A DNA stretch of 64,000 nucleotides from UBA5704 sp036380715 (GCA_036380715.1 DASVEF010000312.1:1-64000); one strand, 5' to 3'. Positions 44,126 to 53,383 are shown, counted from the stretch's first letter. Made by a program: numbers and translations. Notes: generated from the letters alone by a model not told the origin.

Positions 44126-46114
44126 CTATGGGGCTTTGGCCACGAGAGACCACACCTCTCCGAACACCGGGTGCAGATCCGCCGCGACCCCCAGCTCCAG
44201 CCGCTCGACGGCAAGGGCCAGGGAATCGTCCCCGGCCGGCGGCAGGTCCGGCCAGCGGAGGCTCAGGCGGTTGAGCCCGCGCCGCAGCGACTCTTTCGGA
44301 AGGCGCAGGCTGGAACGCGACCAGCGCTCGCCCGCCTCCACCATCCCGACCTCCTCGCCGTTGACGGCTACGGCCACCTGTCCGGTCCGCCCTGGCAGGC
44401 GGAGGGTGAGGTCAAGCGCGACATCGCGGCCGGCGTCGCAGACGAGGCAGAAGCTGGTCTCGGGCCAGGGCGAGCGGAGGTAGGCGCGGCCGGGGAGGTC
44501 CTCGGAGGGCATGACCTCGGGGTAGAAGCGCTCCAGCGGCTCCCAGAGGTACGGCGGACGCGAAAGGTCGGTCCCTTCTTCCCGGATCGCGTGGTGCTCC
44601 AGGAGCAGGCGGGTGATCTCATCCCGGACCGGCCGGCCCCGGCGCTCCAGCACCGCGGAGATCGCCTCCAGGACCTCGGCGTCCAGGAAATCCCACTGCC
44701 AGCCGTGCTGGAGGAGGAGGCGGTAGGAGGAGGCGAGGTTGCGCTGCTGGGCGGCGGTCAGGACGGCGGGGCCGGGGGCGCTCCGGGCGGCGATGAGATC
44801 GAGCATGGCGGGCTCGATCCCGGGAGAGACGTCGAGCGCGGCCTCGCACCAGTGCCCCAGGATCGGCCGCTTCGGCCCGGCGGTCAGCAGGCGGTGGGCG
44901 CAGTGGATGGCGGCTCCGAGCCGGGCCGTGGCCTCCGCCTCCGGGGTGATCCGCGGCGCCGGGAGGCGGGGGAGGAGGGATCGCCAGTCCTGCTCGGCCT
45001 CGATCATCCCGGAGAGGTTCAGCACCTCGGCGGCCACGGCGGCCATGGCCACGTGGATCCCCTCGGTAGTCAGGTGGCAGTAGTCGAGGAAGAGCCGGCG
45101 GTCCGGCAGGGGAGATCCGGTGTGCCCGGCGAAGACCTCCGGAAGGTCGACGTTGAGGAAGCCGTGCCGGCGGCAGGCGTCCCGCAGGATCCCGCGGACA
45201 TCCGACGTCGCCTGCGGAGCGCTCAAGAAGGCCAGGGTGGCGTACTGCGCGGCGTCCACCTCGGAGCGGCAGGCCTCGGCGGCTCCGGCGAGGTCGCCGA
45301 GCCCTCGCCTCGCCCGGGCCAGGAGGCGCCAGGAGGTGGGGCAGAGGCCTTCGTCCAGCTCCAGCATGTCGCGCGCTCCGGCCTCGGCGGCCTTCCAATC
45401 CCGCGATTCCAAGCGCTCCACAATCTCTCTATAGAGGGAGTGCCAGCGGGCCGTCCGGTCCCCGGGGAGCCAGGCCACGGGCTGCCGGGTCTCCCAGTCG
45501 GCGAGGTTGATCTCGGGGATCACCACGACGACCGGGATGCCCACGGCCCGGGCGATGAGAGCGATCTCGTCGAACACGGCCTCGGCGGACTGCCGGAGCC
45601 GCTCGCGGGCGAGCTCGACGGGGCCGCGGAGCCCGGACTCGCGGAGCGCCTGGGCGTAGCGCCGCCGCGCCTGGACGGAGGGGGCGTAGGGTGAGACCTC
45701 CGGCGTCTCCAGCAGGTTCCAGTTGTTCCCCACGAACAGGACCAGCGCGTCGGGGTTGATCTGGAGGGCGCTCCGCACGGTGTCGAGCAGGCCGGCGAGG
45801 GTCTCGTTGGTGCGCGCGAGGTCGATCACCTCGAAATTTTCCACGCCGCCCGCGGCGCGGAGCTGGTCTTCGAGCGCCATGGCCGGGGTCAGGTGGGGAG
45901 CGTAGAGGTAGCCGGCCGCGACCGATTCGCCGAAGAAGCAGACCCGCAGCGGAAGCTCGGACTTCTTGGGACGGAGGATCTTCCGCGCCGCGTAGTGGTC
46001 CCCGAACGGCCCTGGATCGGGGCGGACGAAGGCCGGCTCGCCGTCGATCTCCGCCGGCTGCCAGATGCTGATCGGCCGTGGCCGGCCCGCGAGAGGAGGT
46101 GGACGGTGCTCCAT
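44126..46114 (-). CDS. SGNH/GDSL-family hydrolase-like protein
   Basis: This is a 662-aa protein. VCFFGESVAAGYLYAP gives the block I serine (GES, S64). LVLFVGNNWNLLE gives the block III Asn, and the later FLDYCHLTTEGIH gives the DxxH pair of block V. The whole SGNH catalytic set is therefore present in residues 57-360. The C-terminal 300 residues are unassigned and end in a beta-rich region (DLTLRLPGRTGQVAVAVNGE). No signal peptide is visible. It is the last gene of an operon with the kinase (42 bp gap) and DUF4062 genes, and is followed by a terminator. An esterase or acyl-transfer role is inferred. Confidence 0.8.
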   Translation of the reverse strand: MEHRPPPLAGRPRPISIWQPAEIDGEPAFVRPDPGPFGDHYAARKILRPKKSELPLRVCFFGESVAAGYLYAPHLTPAMALEDQLRAAGGVENFEVIDLARTNETLAGLLDTVRSALQINPDALVLFVGNNWNLLETPEVSPYAPSVQARRRYAQALRESGLRGPVELARERLRQSAEAVFDEIALIARAVGIPVVVVIPEINLADWETRQPVAWLPGDRTARWHSLYREIVERLESRDWKAAEAGARDMLELDEGLCPTSWRLLARARRGLGDLAGAAEACRSEVDAAQYATLAFLSAPQATSDVRGILRDACRRHGFLNVDLPEVFAGHTGSPLPDRRLFLDYCHLTTEGIHVAMAAVAAEVLNLSGMIEAEQDWRSLLPRLPAPRITPEAEATARLGAAIHCAHRLLTAGPKRPILGHWCEAALDVSPGIEPAMLDLIAARSAPGPAVLTAAQQRNLASSYRLLLQHGWQWDFLDAEVLEAISAVLERRGRPVRDEITRLLLEHHAIREEGTDLSRPPYLWEPLERFYPEVMPSEDLPGRAYLRSPWPETSFCLVCDAGRDVALDLTLRLPGRTGQVAVAVNGEEVGMVEAGERWSRSSLRLPKESLRRGLNRLSLRWPDLPPAGDDSLALAVERLELGVAADLHPVFGEVWSLVAKAP

Positions 46115-46156
46115 GTCTGCGGCGAGCTCGAATCCCGGGTTGCTGGACGTTGAGCC

Positions 46157-48403
46157 TCAGGAGGATCGGTCCATGGCGAGGAGCGCCTCCTGGGCGGAGC
46201 GGGCCTCCTCCATGCGTCCCAGCGACCGGAAGCAGTCCCGCGCCGCCCTCAAGTGGTCGCGGGCCTGCGCGCGCTGCCCCATCCCGTTGGAGGCGATCGC
46301 CATGTACGTCAGGATACGGCAGCGCCACACCGCGATCTCCTCGAGGTGAAAGCTCTCGATCAGCGCCAGGACGGCCCGGCACAGAGTCAAGGCTCTCTCG
46401 CGACCGGCGTCGGGTGTGATGTCGCCCAGGCCCTCGGCGTAGACCTTCGCCAGGAGCGTCACCGTGGCGAGCCACATGATCAGGGCATCCCGCCAGAGGG
46501 CCCGGACTTCTTCCTCCGAAGGCAGCCTCTCGTACTCGGATCTCAGGAGATGGTCGATCTCCTCAGCGCGGAAATCGCATTCGTCGACCAGCCCCAGGAT
46601 GGCCTCCCACAGCTCCAGGGCGAGGAAGAGATCTCTCATGGCGGGTGCGAGGTCCAGCGGATCCTGGGTCAGCTCAAACGCCTGCTGGCCGGGCCTCGCT
46701 CGCTCGAAGAGCGCGTGGGCCTCTGCGGAGGCGGCTGGATAGAGGGGCCGGGCCGCGCGGAAGTAGTCCGCGACCGGGTCCGCCGCTGGCTTTTTCCCGA
46801 TTCGTCGCAACCACATCACCGGCCCTGGGCGGCTCTTCCCAAGGATTTCGCCGGCCGTACGCCGGGCGAAGAGATACCGGATCTGCCAATAACAAGAGGG
46901 GAGACCTCGTTTGCCGACGAGCTTGCGGCCGGTCTCTCCCGCAAAAAAGCTGAGGATCGACGCTTTCCCAAGATCTGTGGAGAAGGCATAGTGCTCGTCC
47001 GTCTTGAGCGGCACCTCCGCCAGGGATGCCCTCTTCGACAACCTTGCCGATACGGTCCGGGCATCCTCATCTTCCGGAGCGATCGTGAGGACCCGCTCGA
47101 TGGCCGACAGCGCTTGCGCGTGCTCGCCCTTGAGGCCCAGCGCGATGCTCTGATTGTGCCAGACCGCGGCGAGCCGCTCCTCGGTCTTGAGAATCCTCTG
47201 CGCGTAGAAGGTCGCTTCCTTGACGTTGCCCTTCTGGTGGCTGCGCAAGGCCCGCCGGCACCAGGCAGACGCCAGGTCGATCTCCACGTGCAGTGAGGCT
47301 TCCAGATGTCTCAGGGCCTCCTCATAGCGGCCGAGCCGGATCCAGGAGACCGCCCGGTTCCGGTGCTCGACCGCCTGCTCGGCCAGGTAGAGAACGCCCA
47401 TCTCGGGGATGGCGGGCATGGCGGGGTCGTGAAAGTCTCGCGGCAGCGTGTTGATGGAAAAGGAGGAAGCCGCGTCGTCCGAAAGCGTGAAGAACACCTC
47501 TTCTTTCGGCAGGGAGGCCTCGTGCTGCCTGCACAGGGGAGCGAGCGCCCGCACCAGCTCGGCGAAGCTGCTGAAGCGGGCTTCCGGCTCCTCCTCCAGG
47601 CAGCGCGAGAGGATCTCGATCAGAGCCTGCGGCGCACCGGGGAGCAGGGCCGGGAGGTCCTGGCGCGCGTGCCGGCGTCCTTGCGAAGCCGTCCGCCGGG
47701 CCGGACCGGAGGAGGCGGGCAGGCTGCCCGTCAACATCTCGCAGGAGAGGACGCCGAAAGAATAGATGTCCGACCGGGAGTCGAAGCGGCCCGCCAGGTC
47801 CTCGGGCGCGCGGTAGGCGTACGTGCCCGGCGGAGCTGCGCCCGCGGCCGAGTCCTCGGCCGCCAGAATCGAGATCCCGAAGTCGGCGATCTTGGCGGTT
47901 CCACGTCCCGTCAGGAGCACGTTCTCGGGCTTGAGGTCGCGGTGGGCGAGCCCCAGCGACTCCTGCGCGTGCTGCATGCCGAGGCAGATCTGCAGGGCCA
48001 GCCCCAGATACTCCTGCAAGCCGAGCCCGCCGCCATCGAGGCGGCTGCGGACGGAGCCCTCGACGTACTCCATCAAAACATGATCCCTGCCCTCGACCTT
48101 GACCACGTAATGGGCGCGGACGATGTGGGGATGCGGGCTCAAGAGGATCCAGCGCCGGGCCTCCTCGACGAAGCGCTCGGCCAGGCGCGCGTTTCCGGTC
48201 GGGCTCTTGTAGGTCTTCATCGCCAGCCGGCCGCCGGCCGCCGCTTCGAGGATCGTGACGAGGCCCCATCCCCCCTCGCGTGTTTCCACGATGCGGTAGA
48301 TCTTGCCGTCGGTGTCTTGGAGAGCCGTCCGCTGGCGCGTCCAGCGCGGGGGCGCCGGGCTCGCGAAAGGGTTTCCCGGGGTCCATCGGTTGAGAGGCGG
48401 CAT
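46157..48403 (-). CDS. Ser/Thr protein kinase with TPR-like C-terminal region
   Basis: This is a 748-aa protein. The kinase domain spans about 30-310, with Lys63 in AMKTY, the HRDLKPEN catalytic loop (H154-N161), DFG at 174-176 and APE at 199-201, so it should be active. Residues ~350-470 carry TPR-like helices (NRAVSWIRLGRYEEALRHLE and ALSAIERVLTIAPEDEDA). The last 120 residues are another TPR-like array (REHALTLCR-like, QARDHLRAARDCFRSLGRME). No membrane segment is seen, unlike many PknB-type kinases. GGGAG is eight bases before the ATG. The DUF4062 gene ends 20 bp upstream, so the two are co-transcribed. Confidence 0.9.
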   Translation of the reverse strand: MPPLNRWTPGNPFASPAPPRWTRQRTALQDTDGKIYRIVETREGGWGLVTILEAAAGGRLAMKTYKSPTGNARLAERFVEEARRWILLSPHPHIVRAHYVVKVEGRDHVLMEYVEGSVRSRLDGGGLGLQEYLGLALQICLGMQHAQESLGLAHRDLKPENVLLTGRGTAKIADFGISILAAEDSAAGAAPPGTYAYRAPEDLAGRFDSRSDIYSFGVLSCEMLTGSLPASSGPARRTASQGRRHARQDLPALLPGAPQALIEILSRCLEEEPEARFSSFAELVRALAPLCRQHEASLPKEEVFFTLSDDAASSFSINTLPRDFHDPAMPAIPEMGVLYLAEQAVEHRNRAVSWIRLGRYEEALRHLEASLHVEIDLASAWCRRALRSHQKGNVKEATFYAQRILKTEERLAAVWHNQSIALGLKGEHAQALSAIERVLTIAPEDEDARTVSARLSKRASLAEVPLKTDEHYAFSTDLGKASILSFFAGETGRKLVGKRGLPSCYWQIRYLFARRTAGEILGKSRPGPVMWLRRIGKKPAADPVADYFRAARPLYPAASAEAHALFERARPGQQAFELTQDPLDLAPAMRDLFLALELWEAILGLVDECDFRAEEIDHLLRSEYERLPSEEEVRALWRDALIMWLATVTLLAKVYAEGLGDITPDAGRERALTLCRAVLALIESFHLEEIAVWRCRILTYMAIASNGMGQRAQARDHLRAARDCFRSLGRMEEARSAQEALLAMDRSS

Positions 48404-48423
48404 GGTGTTGCTCCCGCGCGGGA

Positions 48424-49422
48424 TCAGAGCGGCGATCCCGGCGTGTTGATCGGGACGGAGGCGGCCGGGGCCGACCGGATCTCCTCCACGAGATGGCGGA
48501 AGGAGCTCTCTCCCAGACGCTGCCGGAGCCCCTCGCGGGTGTTGCTCTCCGTCTCGAGGACGGCGAGGAGAAGGTGTTTCTCTCTGACCTCGCCGGAGCC
48601 GTCGCGCAGGGCTGCCTGCTGGGCCTGCCGGATGTCGGGTCTGTCCTCCCAGCGAAAGTCCCCGTAGGGTTGCCCGGCATCGACGAGAGCGTGGCTCACG
48701 TAATCCTGCAGCTTGCCGCGGATCTCCGCGGAAAGCCCGGGCTGCAATCGATCCAGGGAGCGCTGCGCCAGCCCCTGGGGAATTCCGAGCAGCGCGAGGA
48801 GCACGCTCGGAGTGTAGACGGGGATCCCTTGACGCCGGCAGATCTCCCTCTGGGCCTCCAGCATGACATACAGGCCTGAAGCGATCGGCACCCTGACCGC
48901 GGCGAGCTCCTCGTAGAGCAGGCGGTGCAGGTGAGGGCGCAATGAATCCTTGAAGCGCGAAGGATCCGCATACGTCCCCACCAGACCCTTGGCCTCGATC
49001 TCCTGGCGGAACTGCACGACCTTCAGGAGCTGGAGCGCCTCTTCCGGGCTGCGCGGAGGGGGGGCGGGCGCCTCGCTGAAGTAGAACAGGATATAGGGGC
49101 TGCCCTTCTCCTGCCAATCGGCGTAGGCGCGGCGGAACTCCTCTTCGGTGCCGGAGCTCGCCAACTGGGTGGGGGTGCCGAAGCGCCGGGCGAGGATGCC
49201 GAGAAAGATCTCGAAAGAGCCGATCTGCTCGTTGACGAGCGCCTGCGGGCGCCCCATGGCAGGTCGCGTGTCGCGCCATCCGTCCACGATTTCGAGGACC
49301 AGCCCGAGCTCGCGGCCGACCGTCCGGTTGAGCTCGGCGACGACCTCGGCGACCTGCGCGCGCTCGATCTGCAGGTCCTGCGGGGATGCGATGAACAGCC
49401 TCACCTTGTCGACTTGCTGCAT
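48424..49422 (-). CDS. DUF4062 protein with Clp_N-like C-terminal domain
   Basis: This is a 332-aa protein. Residues ~5-120 match DUF4062, a TIR/Sir2-neighbour Rossmann-like domain usually found at the N-terminus of STAND ATPases and conflict effectors: VRLFIASPQDLQIERAQV, LEIVDGWRDTRPAMGRPQ, then FEIFLGILARRFGTP and SPYILFYFSEAP. Residues ~200-315 resemble a Clp N-terminal double repeat, notably EVREKHLLLAVLETES. No ATPase domain is present, so this is a compact adaptor- or effector-like form. It is the first gene of the operon with the kinase and SGNH hydrolase. Substrate recognition for the kinase or a sensor role are possible; neither is shown. Confidence 0.8.
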   Translation of the reverse strand: MQQVDKVRLFIASPQDLQIERAQVAEVVAELNRTVGRELGLVLEIVDGWRDTRPAMGRPQALVNEQIGSFEIFLGILARRFGTPTQLASSGTEEEFRRAYADWQEKGSPYILFYFSEAPAPPPRSPEEALQLLKVVQFRQEIEAKGLVGTYADPSRFKDSLRPHLHRLLYEELAAVRVPIASGLYVMLEAQREICRRQGIPVYTPSVLLALLGIPQGLAQRSLDRLQPGLSAEIRGKLQDYVSHALVDAGQPYGDFRWEDRPDIRQAQQAALRDGSGEVREKHLLLAVLETESNTREGLRQRLGESSFRHLVEEIRSAPAASVPINTPGSPL

Positions 49423-49475
49423 GGCGGTCTGCTCCAGACGGGCTCACCCGGGAGTGTCGGCAGGCTGATGTTTCG

Positions 49476-49505
49476 AAGTTACGCCGCCCTCGAGAGTCTC
49501 GTCAA
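49476..49505 (-). promoter_or_regulatory. Possible promoter of the DUF4062-kinase operon
   Basis: On the minus strand TTGACG (49505-49500) and TAACTT (49481-49476) are 18 bases apart, in the 86-bp gap after the carbamoyltransferase. The -35 is good and the -10 is weak. The start codon at 49422 would follow a leader of about 45 bases. Confidence 0.35.
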
Positions 49506-49508
49506 GTC

Positions 49509-51263
49509 TCATACGAACGTATACAGGTCCCGGCGGATCGCGCTCTTGCTCTGGCGCGGCCTCCAGGCTGCGAGCAGGTCCGGCCAGCTCGCCGGCAGCA
49601 TGGCACGATCGAGGAGGAAATCCTCTAAAACCAGGGCGTCGATCCCGGATGTCCCGAGGCTGAAGAGGGCGTCCACGGGAGAACAGACGATCGGCTCTCC
49701 CGCCACGTTGAACGAGGTGTTGACCAGCAACGGGCAGCCGGTGCGGCGGCGGAACGCTTCGAGCAGGGCGGCGTAGCGGGGAGAGACGGCGGGATCGACC
49801 GTCTGCGGGCGCGCCGAGCCGTCCACGTGAGTCACTGCGGGCAGATCCAGCGGCGAGGTCACCCGGCAGGTCTCCAGCATGAACGGCGACGGGTGATCGA
49901 GGTCCAGGTGCTCCGTGGCGCGGGCCTCCAGGACGCTCGGCGCGAAGGGGCGGAAGGCTTCCCGCTTCTTGACCAGGCGATTCAGGCGGTCGCGCATGCC
50001 GGGGTCGCGCGGATCGGCGAGCAGGCTGCGCGCGCCGAGCGCCCGGGGACCGAATTCCATGCCGCCGTGGAACCAGCCCACCACCTCGCCGCGGACCAGC
50101 CGGTCCACGACCGCCTCCAGCAGGTCGGCTTCGCGCCTCCGGAAGTCCAGGACGGGCAGGCCGGCCGCGGCGAGCAGGCCGGAGATCCCGTCCGCGCTCC
50201 ACCTCGGGCCCAGATAGGCATGCCGCATCGGCTCGGAGTTTGGGCGTTCGCCGGTCAGCTCCACGTGCGCCAGGGCCGCGGCTCCCAGGCATCCGCCCGA
50301 GTCGCCGGCCGCCGGCTGGACGAACAGCCGGCCAAAAGGTCCCTCGCGCAGGATGCGGCGGTTGGCGACGACGTTGAGCGCCACGCCGCCGGCCATGCAG
50401 AGGTCGGGCAGGCCGGTCCGGCGGTGCAGGTAGGCGACCTTCTCCAGAAGGATCTCCTCCAGGATTACCTGGAGGCTGCGGGCCACGTCCTGGTGGAAGC
50501 GCGTGACCTCGGCCCCGCGCGCCCGCGGCGGCGCTCCGAACAGGTCGCAGAGCCGGTCCGAGTACATCCGCCGGCCGCGCACGAAGTCGAAGAAGGAGAG
50601 GTCGAGCGTGTAGCGGCCGTCCGGCCCCGGAGAGACCAGCCGCCGCATCTCGTCCAGGTGGCGCGGCTCGCCGTAGGGGGCGAGCCCCATGACCTTGTAC
50701 TCGCCGTCGTTGACCTCGAAGCCGAGATAGGCGGTGATCGTGGAGTAAAGGAGGCCGAGCGAGTGGGGGAAGTCCACCTGCTCGAACCGTTCGAGCGACG
50801 CGCCGCGGCCGGCTCCGTAGGTGGTCGTGGCCCACTCCCCGACGCCGTCGACGGTCAGCACTGCGGCCTCGGGGAAGCCGGAGAAGAAGAAGGCGCTCGC
50901 CGCGTGCGAGGCGTGGTGCTCGACCAGGCGGACCGGCCCCTCCCAGCCGAGCCCTTCGCGGATCGCCCGCTCCGGCTCTCCGGGGTCCATCCATTGGAAG
51001 TCGGGCGGGGCGCCCTCGGGGACGCCGGCCCAGAGCTGGCGGGCGAGCTTGAGGGACGGGATCTCGTAGTAGGCGACGCAGTCGAGGTCCGCGATCCCGA
51101 TCCCCCCCGCCTCCAGGCAGAAGCGGAAGGCCGACACCGGCAGCCGCGGATCGTGCTTCACCCGCGAGAACCGTTCCTCCTCCGCGGCCGCCACCAGCCG
51201 GCCGTCTTGCAGCAGGCAGCAGGCCGACTCGTGGAAGAAGGCCGAGATGCCGAGGATGTTCAC
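49509..51263 (-). CDS. Carbamoyltransferase (NodU/CmcH family)
   Basis: This is a 584-aa protein from GTG 51263 (GTGA overlap). The N-terminal Kae1-like domain begins NILGISAFFHESACCLLQDG and contains AAAEEERFSRVKHD, EHHASHAASAFF (metal-binding His) and VLTVDGVGEWATTTYG. GGVALNVVANRRIL and FHGGMEFGPRALGARSLLAD are further family motifs. The C-terminal YrdC-like part has FRPFAPSVL and CPLLVNTSFN. These enzymes put a carbamoyl group from carbamoyl phosphate on sugars, nodulation factors or antibiotics. The substrate here is unknown; the glycan locus of this genome is a plausible target. It is coupled to the DUF3857/transglutaminase gene. Confidence 0.94.
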   Translation of the reverse strand: MNILGISAFFHESACCLLQDGRLVAAAEEERFSRVKHDPRLPVSAFRFCLEAGGIGIADLDCVAYYEIPSLKLARQLWAGVPEGAPPDFQWMDPGEPERAIREGLGWEGPVRLVEHHASHAASAFFFSGFPEAAVLTVDGVGEWATTTYGAGRGASLERFEQVDFPHSLGLLYSTITAYLGFEVNDGEYKVMGLAPYGEPRHLDEMRRLVSPGPDGRYTLDLSFFDFVRGRRMYSDRLCDLFGAPPRARGAEVTRFHQDVARSLQVILEEILLEKVAYLHRRTGLPDLCMAGGVALNVVANRRILREGPFGRLFVQPAAGDSGGCLGAAALAHVELTGERPNSEPMRHAYLGPRWSADGISGLLAAAGLPVLDFRRREADLLEAVVDRLVRGEVVGWFHGGMEFGPRALGARSLLADPRDPGMRDRLNRLVKKREAFRPFAPSVLEARATEHLDLDHPSPFMLETCRVTSPLDLPAVTHVDGSARPQTVDPAVSPRYAALLEAFRRRTGCPLLVNTSFNVAGEPIVCSPVDALFSLGTSGIDALVLEDFLLDRAMLPASWPDLLAAWRPRQSKSAIRRDLYTFV

Positions 51264-53383
51264 TCCGGAAGGCCGGCGGCGAGGCGGCTCTCTCTCGCCT
51301 GCTCGTAGAGGATCAGGACCGGCTTGTCCCCCAGGACCTCGCGGACACCCTGCCGCAGGGCGTGCAGCTCCGCGGGGGAGATGCGCCGCTTGCCCACATC
51401 GAGGCGCAGGGTGGCGGTGACCACCCCGTCCGCGCCCGCCTGGTACTCCTCGGACAGTGTGACCGGGCCGAGCCGGCGGGTCCGGCCGGCCGGCAGCGGC
51501 TGCGGGACGAAGCCGGCGGGCGGCACCACGCGGTAGCGGGTTTCCGCCTGGAACGGGCGGGTGAAGACGTAGTCCGCCGCCCGGGCCTCCGCCGCCCCGG
51601 CCTCCTCTCCTTCGGCGGGGAGGAGGTCGTCGGGCAGGCGCTCCAGCAGCGCGCCGGGGAAGACCGCCACGGCCGCGCCGGCGACGCCGGTGACCCCGCG
51701 GCCGGTCTCCGAGACTTCCAGGTGGAGGCGGAACGGCTGCGACAGATCCTCGGGCTGCGAATGGTCGAAGGAGGTCAGGATCCCTTCGTAGGCCGCGGCC
51801 GCGTACTGCTCCAGCCTCCGGCGCGCCGTCACGGCCTCCAGGCCCGCGTAGTAGGCGCGCAGGGCCCGCTCGGCGGCGCCCCAGTAGCGGGTGGTCTCGA
51901 TCACGCGCGCCGGACCGAGGTCGGCGAGGTGGACGTCCCGCGTCTCCAGCTCCCGGTTGTCCGCGGCCGCGGCCTCGGGAGTGCGCACCAGGCCGCCGGC
52001 GGTGGGGCTGGCGATCAGCGCCAGCCGGCCCTGGTCGTCGACGGGCAGCTCGCCGGCCCGCGCGTAGGGATCGGTGGGGTCGATCCACACCGCCGGGCTT
52101 CCCGGCACCACCACGATCGCATGGTTGAAGCCGCCGAGCCCGGGGAGCGCCTCCTCGACGTCCGGGTCGCCTTCGCCGGCGTTGAGCAGGGCCACGTAGG
52201 CCGGGATGTCCGAGGCGCGCAGCAGCGCCGTCAGGAGCACCGCCTTGTCTTTGCAGTCGCCGAGCTTGCGGCGCAGGGTCTCGGCGGGGGCGCGGGGGAT
52301 GAGCCCCCCCTCGCCCAGCTCGATCCCGGTGTAGCGGATCTCCTGGGAGATCCTGGCGAGGAGCCGCTCGATCGTCTCCATCTGCGACGCGGCCGGCACG
52401 CCGGCCGAACGCAGAAAGGCCTGCAGGTCGGCGCCGCGGATCGCCTGGTCGACGATCGCGGAGTAGCGCCGCGCGATGTCGGCCCAGGAGCGTCCGGTCG
52501 AGAAGGCGACGTAGGCGAAGCGGGGCGTTTCGGGAGGGAGCCCGGGCTCAGGGATCGCGAAGGCCGGGAGGTCCCGCGCCTCGAAGGTCAGGCGGCGCCG
52601 GCCTCCGGCGGTCTCCTCGCGCGGCGTCACGCCGGGCAGGAGGCGGGTGGCCCAGCGCAGCGGAGCGCCCGCCGGGGCTTCCACGATGGTCCGCGAGAGG
52701 CGGACCGGCACCGGCATGGCGAGAGGCCGTATGCGCACGGTCCCGCCGGCGAAGAAGGGGGTGGTCTCCCGCACCATGACCTCCTGCTCGACCACCGCGC
52801 CCGGGCCGGTCGCGGGCAGGGGAGCGCGCAGCAGCCGCCCGTCGCCGAACCTCTTCGGAGAGCTCGCGGCCTCGGCGTTCTCGGCGATGGTCGCCGGGTC
52901 GAGCGCGTGCACGGCGCCGTCCGGCGTGATGACGCGCGCCCGCAGCCGCGGCCTCTCCTGGTGCCAGGGCGACCAGCCCTCCTCGAGGGTCGACCAGCTC
53001 TCGTGCGCCGCCGCGCTGTCAATCCGGTAGACCAGGCGGTAGGTGTAGGTCTCGCGGCCCGCCTCGTCGTACTCGTAGCGCGTCTCCGCGAACAGGACGG
53101 CCACGCCGTCCCCGCCGGCCGCGATCCGCGCGGCCGCCCGCATCATGGCGGCGGGATCGGCGGTGAAGGCCGGGGCGTCCCAGGGCTCCCGCGGCGGAGA
53201 GGCCGTGGCCTGGGAGGGCAGGGAGAGCCCGGCCAGGAGGGCGAGCAGGAGAAAAAAGGCCCGGAGACGATGGTCGTGGCTCCGTTTGCCCGAGGGAGCG
53301 ACTGGCAGCGCCTTCAGGCGCGCACACGAAGGAGCGGACGCAGGGTAAACGGAGCCACGACTGGAACGAGAGGGGGGCGGCAT
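51260..53383 (-). CDS. Secreted DUF3857/transglutaminase-like protein
   Basis: This is a 707-aa protein from ATG 53383, preceded by GGAGAG. A hydrophobic signal (LRAFFLLLALLAGLSLPS) lies only after about 40 residues, which are encoded mostly by inverted repeat 53273-53361. DUF3857 follows (about 95-300). The transglutaminase-like core has the catalytic Cys in LGDCKDKAVLLTALLRA, His in GFNHAIVVV and Asp in VWIDPTDPYA. The C-terminal ~200 residues are a DUF3858-like region. Related exported proteins occur widely in Bacteroidetes and Acidobacteria without known substrates. It is co-translated with the carbamoyltransferase. Confidence 0.85.
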   Translation of the reverse strand: MPPPSRSSRGSVYPASAPSCARLKALPVAPSGKRSHDHRLRAFFLLLALLAGLSLPSQATASPPREPWDAPAFTADPAAMMRAAARIAAGGDGVAVLFAETRYEYDEAGRETYTYRLVYRIDSAAAHESWSTLEEGWSPWHQERPRLRARVITPDGAVHALDPATIAENAEAASSPKRFGDGRLLRAPLPATGPGAVVEQEVMVRETTPFFAGGTVRIRPLAMPVPVRLSRTIVEAPAGAPLRWATRLLPGVTPREETAGGRRRLTFEARDLPAFAIPEPGLPPETPRFAYVAFSTGRSWADIARRYSAIVDQAIRGADLQAFLRSAGVPAASQMETIERLLARISQEIRYTGIELGEGGLIPRAPAETLRRKLGDCKDKAVLLTALLRASDIPAYVALLNAGEGDPDVEEALPGLGGFNHAIVVVPGSPAVWIDPTDPYARAGELPVDDQGRLALIASPTAGGLVRTPEAAAADNRELETRDVHLADLGPARVIETTRYWGAAERALRAYYAGLEAVTARRRLEQYAAAAYEGILTSFDHSQPEDLSQPFRLHLEVSETGRGVTGVAGAAVAVFPGALLERLPDDLLPAEGEEAGAAEARAADYVFTRPFQAETRYRVVPPAGFVPQPLPAGRTRRLGPVTLSEEYQAGADGVVTATLRLDVGKRRISPAELHALRQGVREVLGDKPVLILYEQARESRLAAGLPE
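53273..53361. repeat. 19-bp inverted repeat inside a protein leader
   Basis: The arms are GTCGTGGCTCCGTTTGCCC (53273-53291) and GGGTAAACGGAGCCACGAC (53343-53361). They pair with one mismatch and enclose 51 bp. The element lies between the start codon and the signal-peptide codons of the transglutaminase-like gene without breaking the frame. Confidence 0.85.

Noticed and set aside
46157..49447. A single 1096-codon frame covering the kinase and the DUF4062 gene region
   Set aside because: The upstream part is a different frame from the DUF4062 protein and has biased composition. ATG 48403 with GGGAG begins a normal kinase N-terminus.
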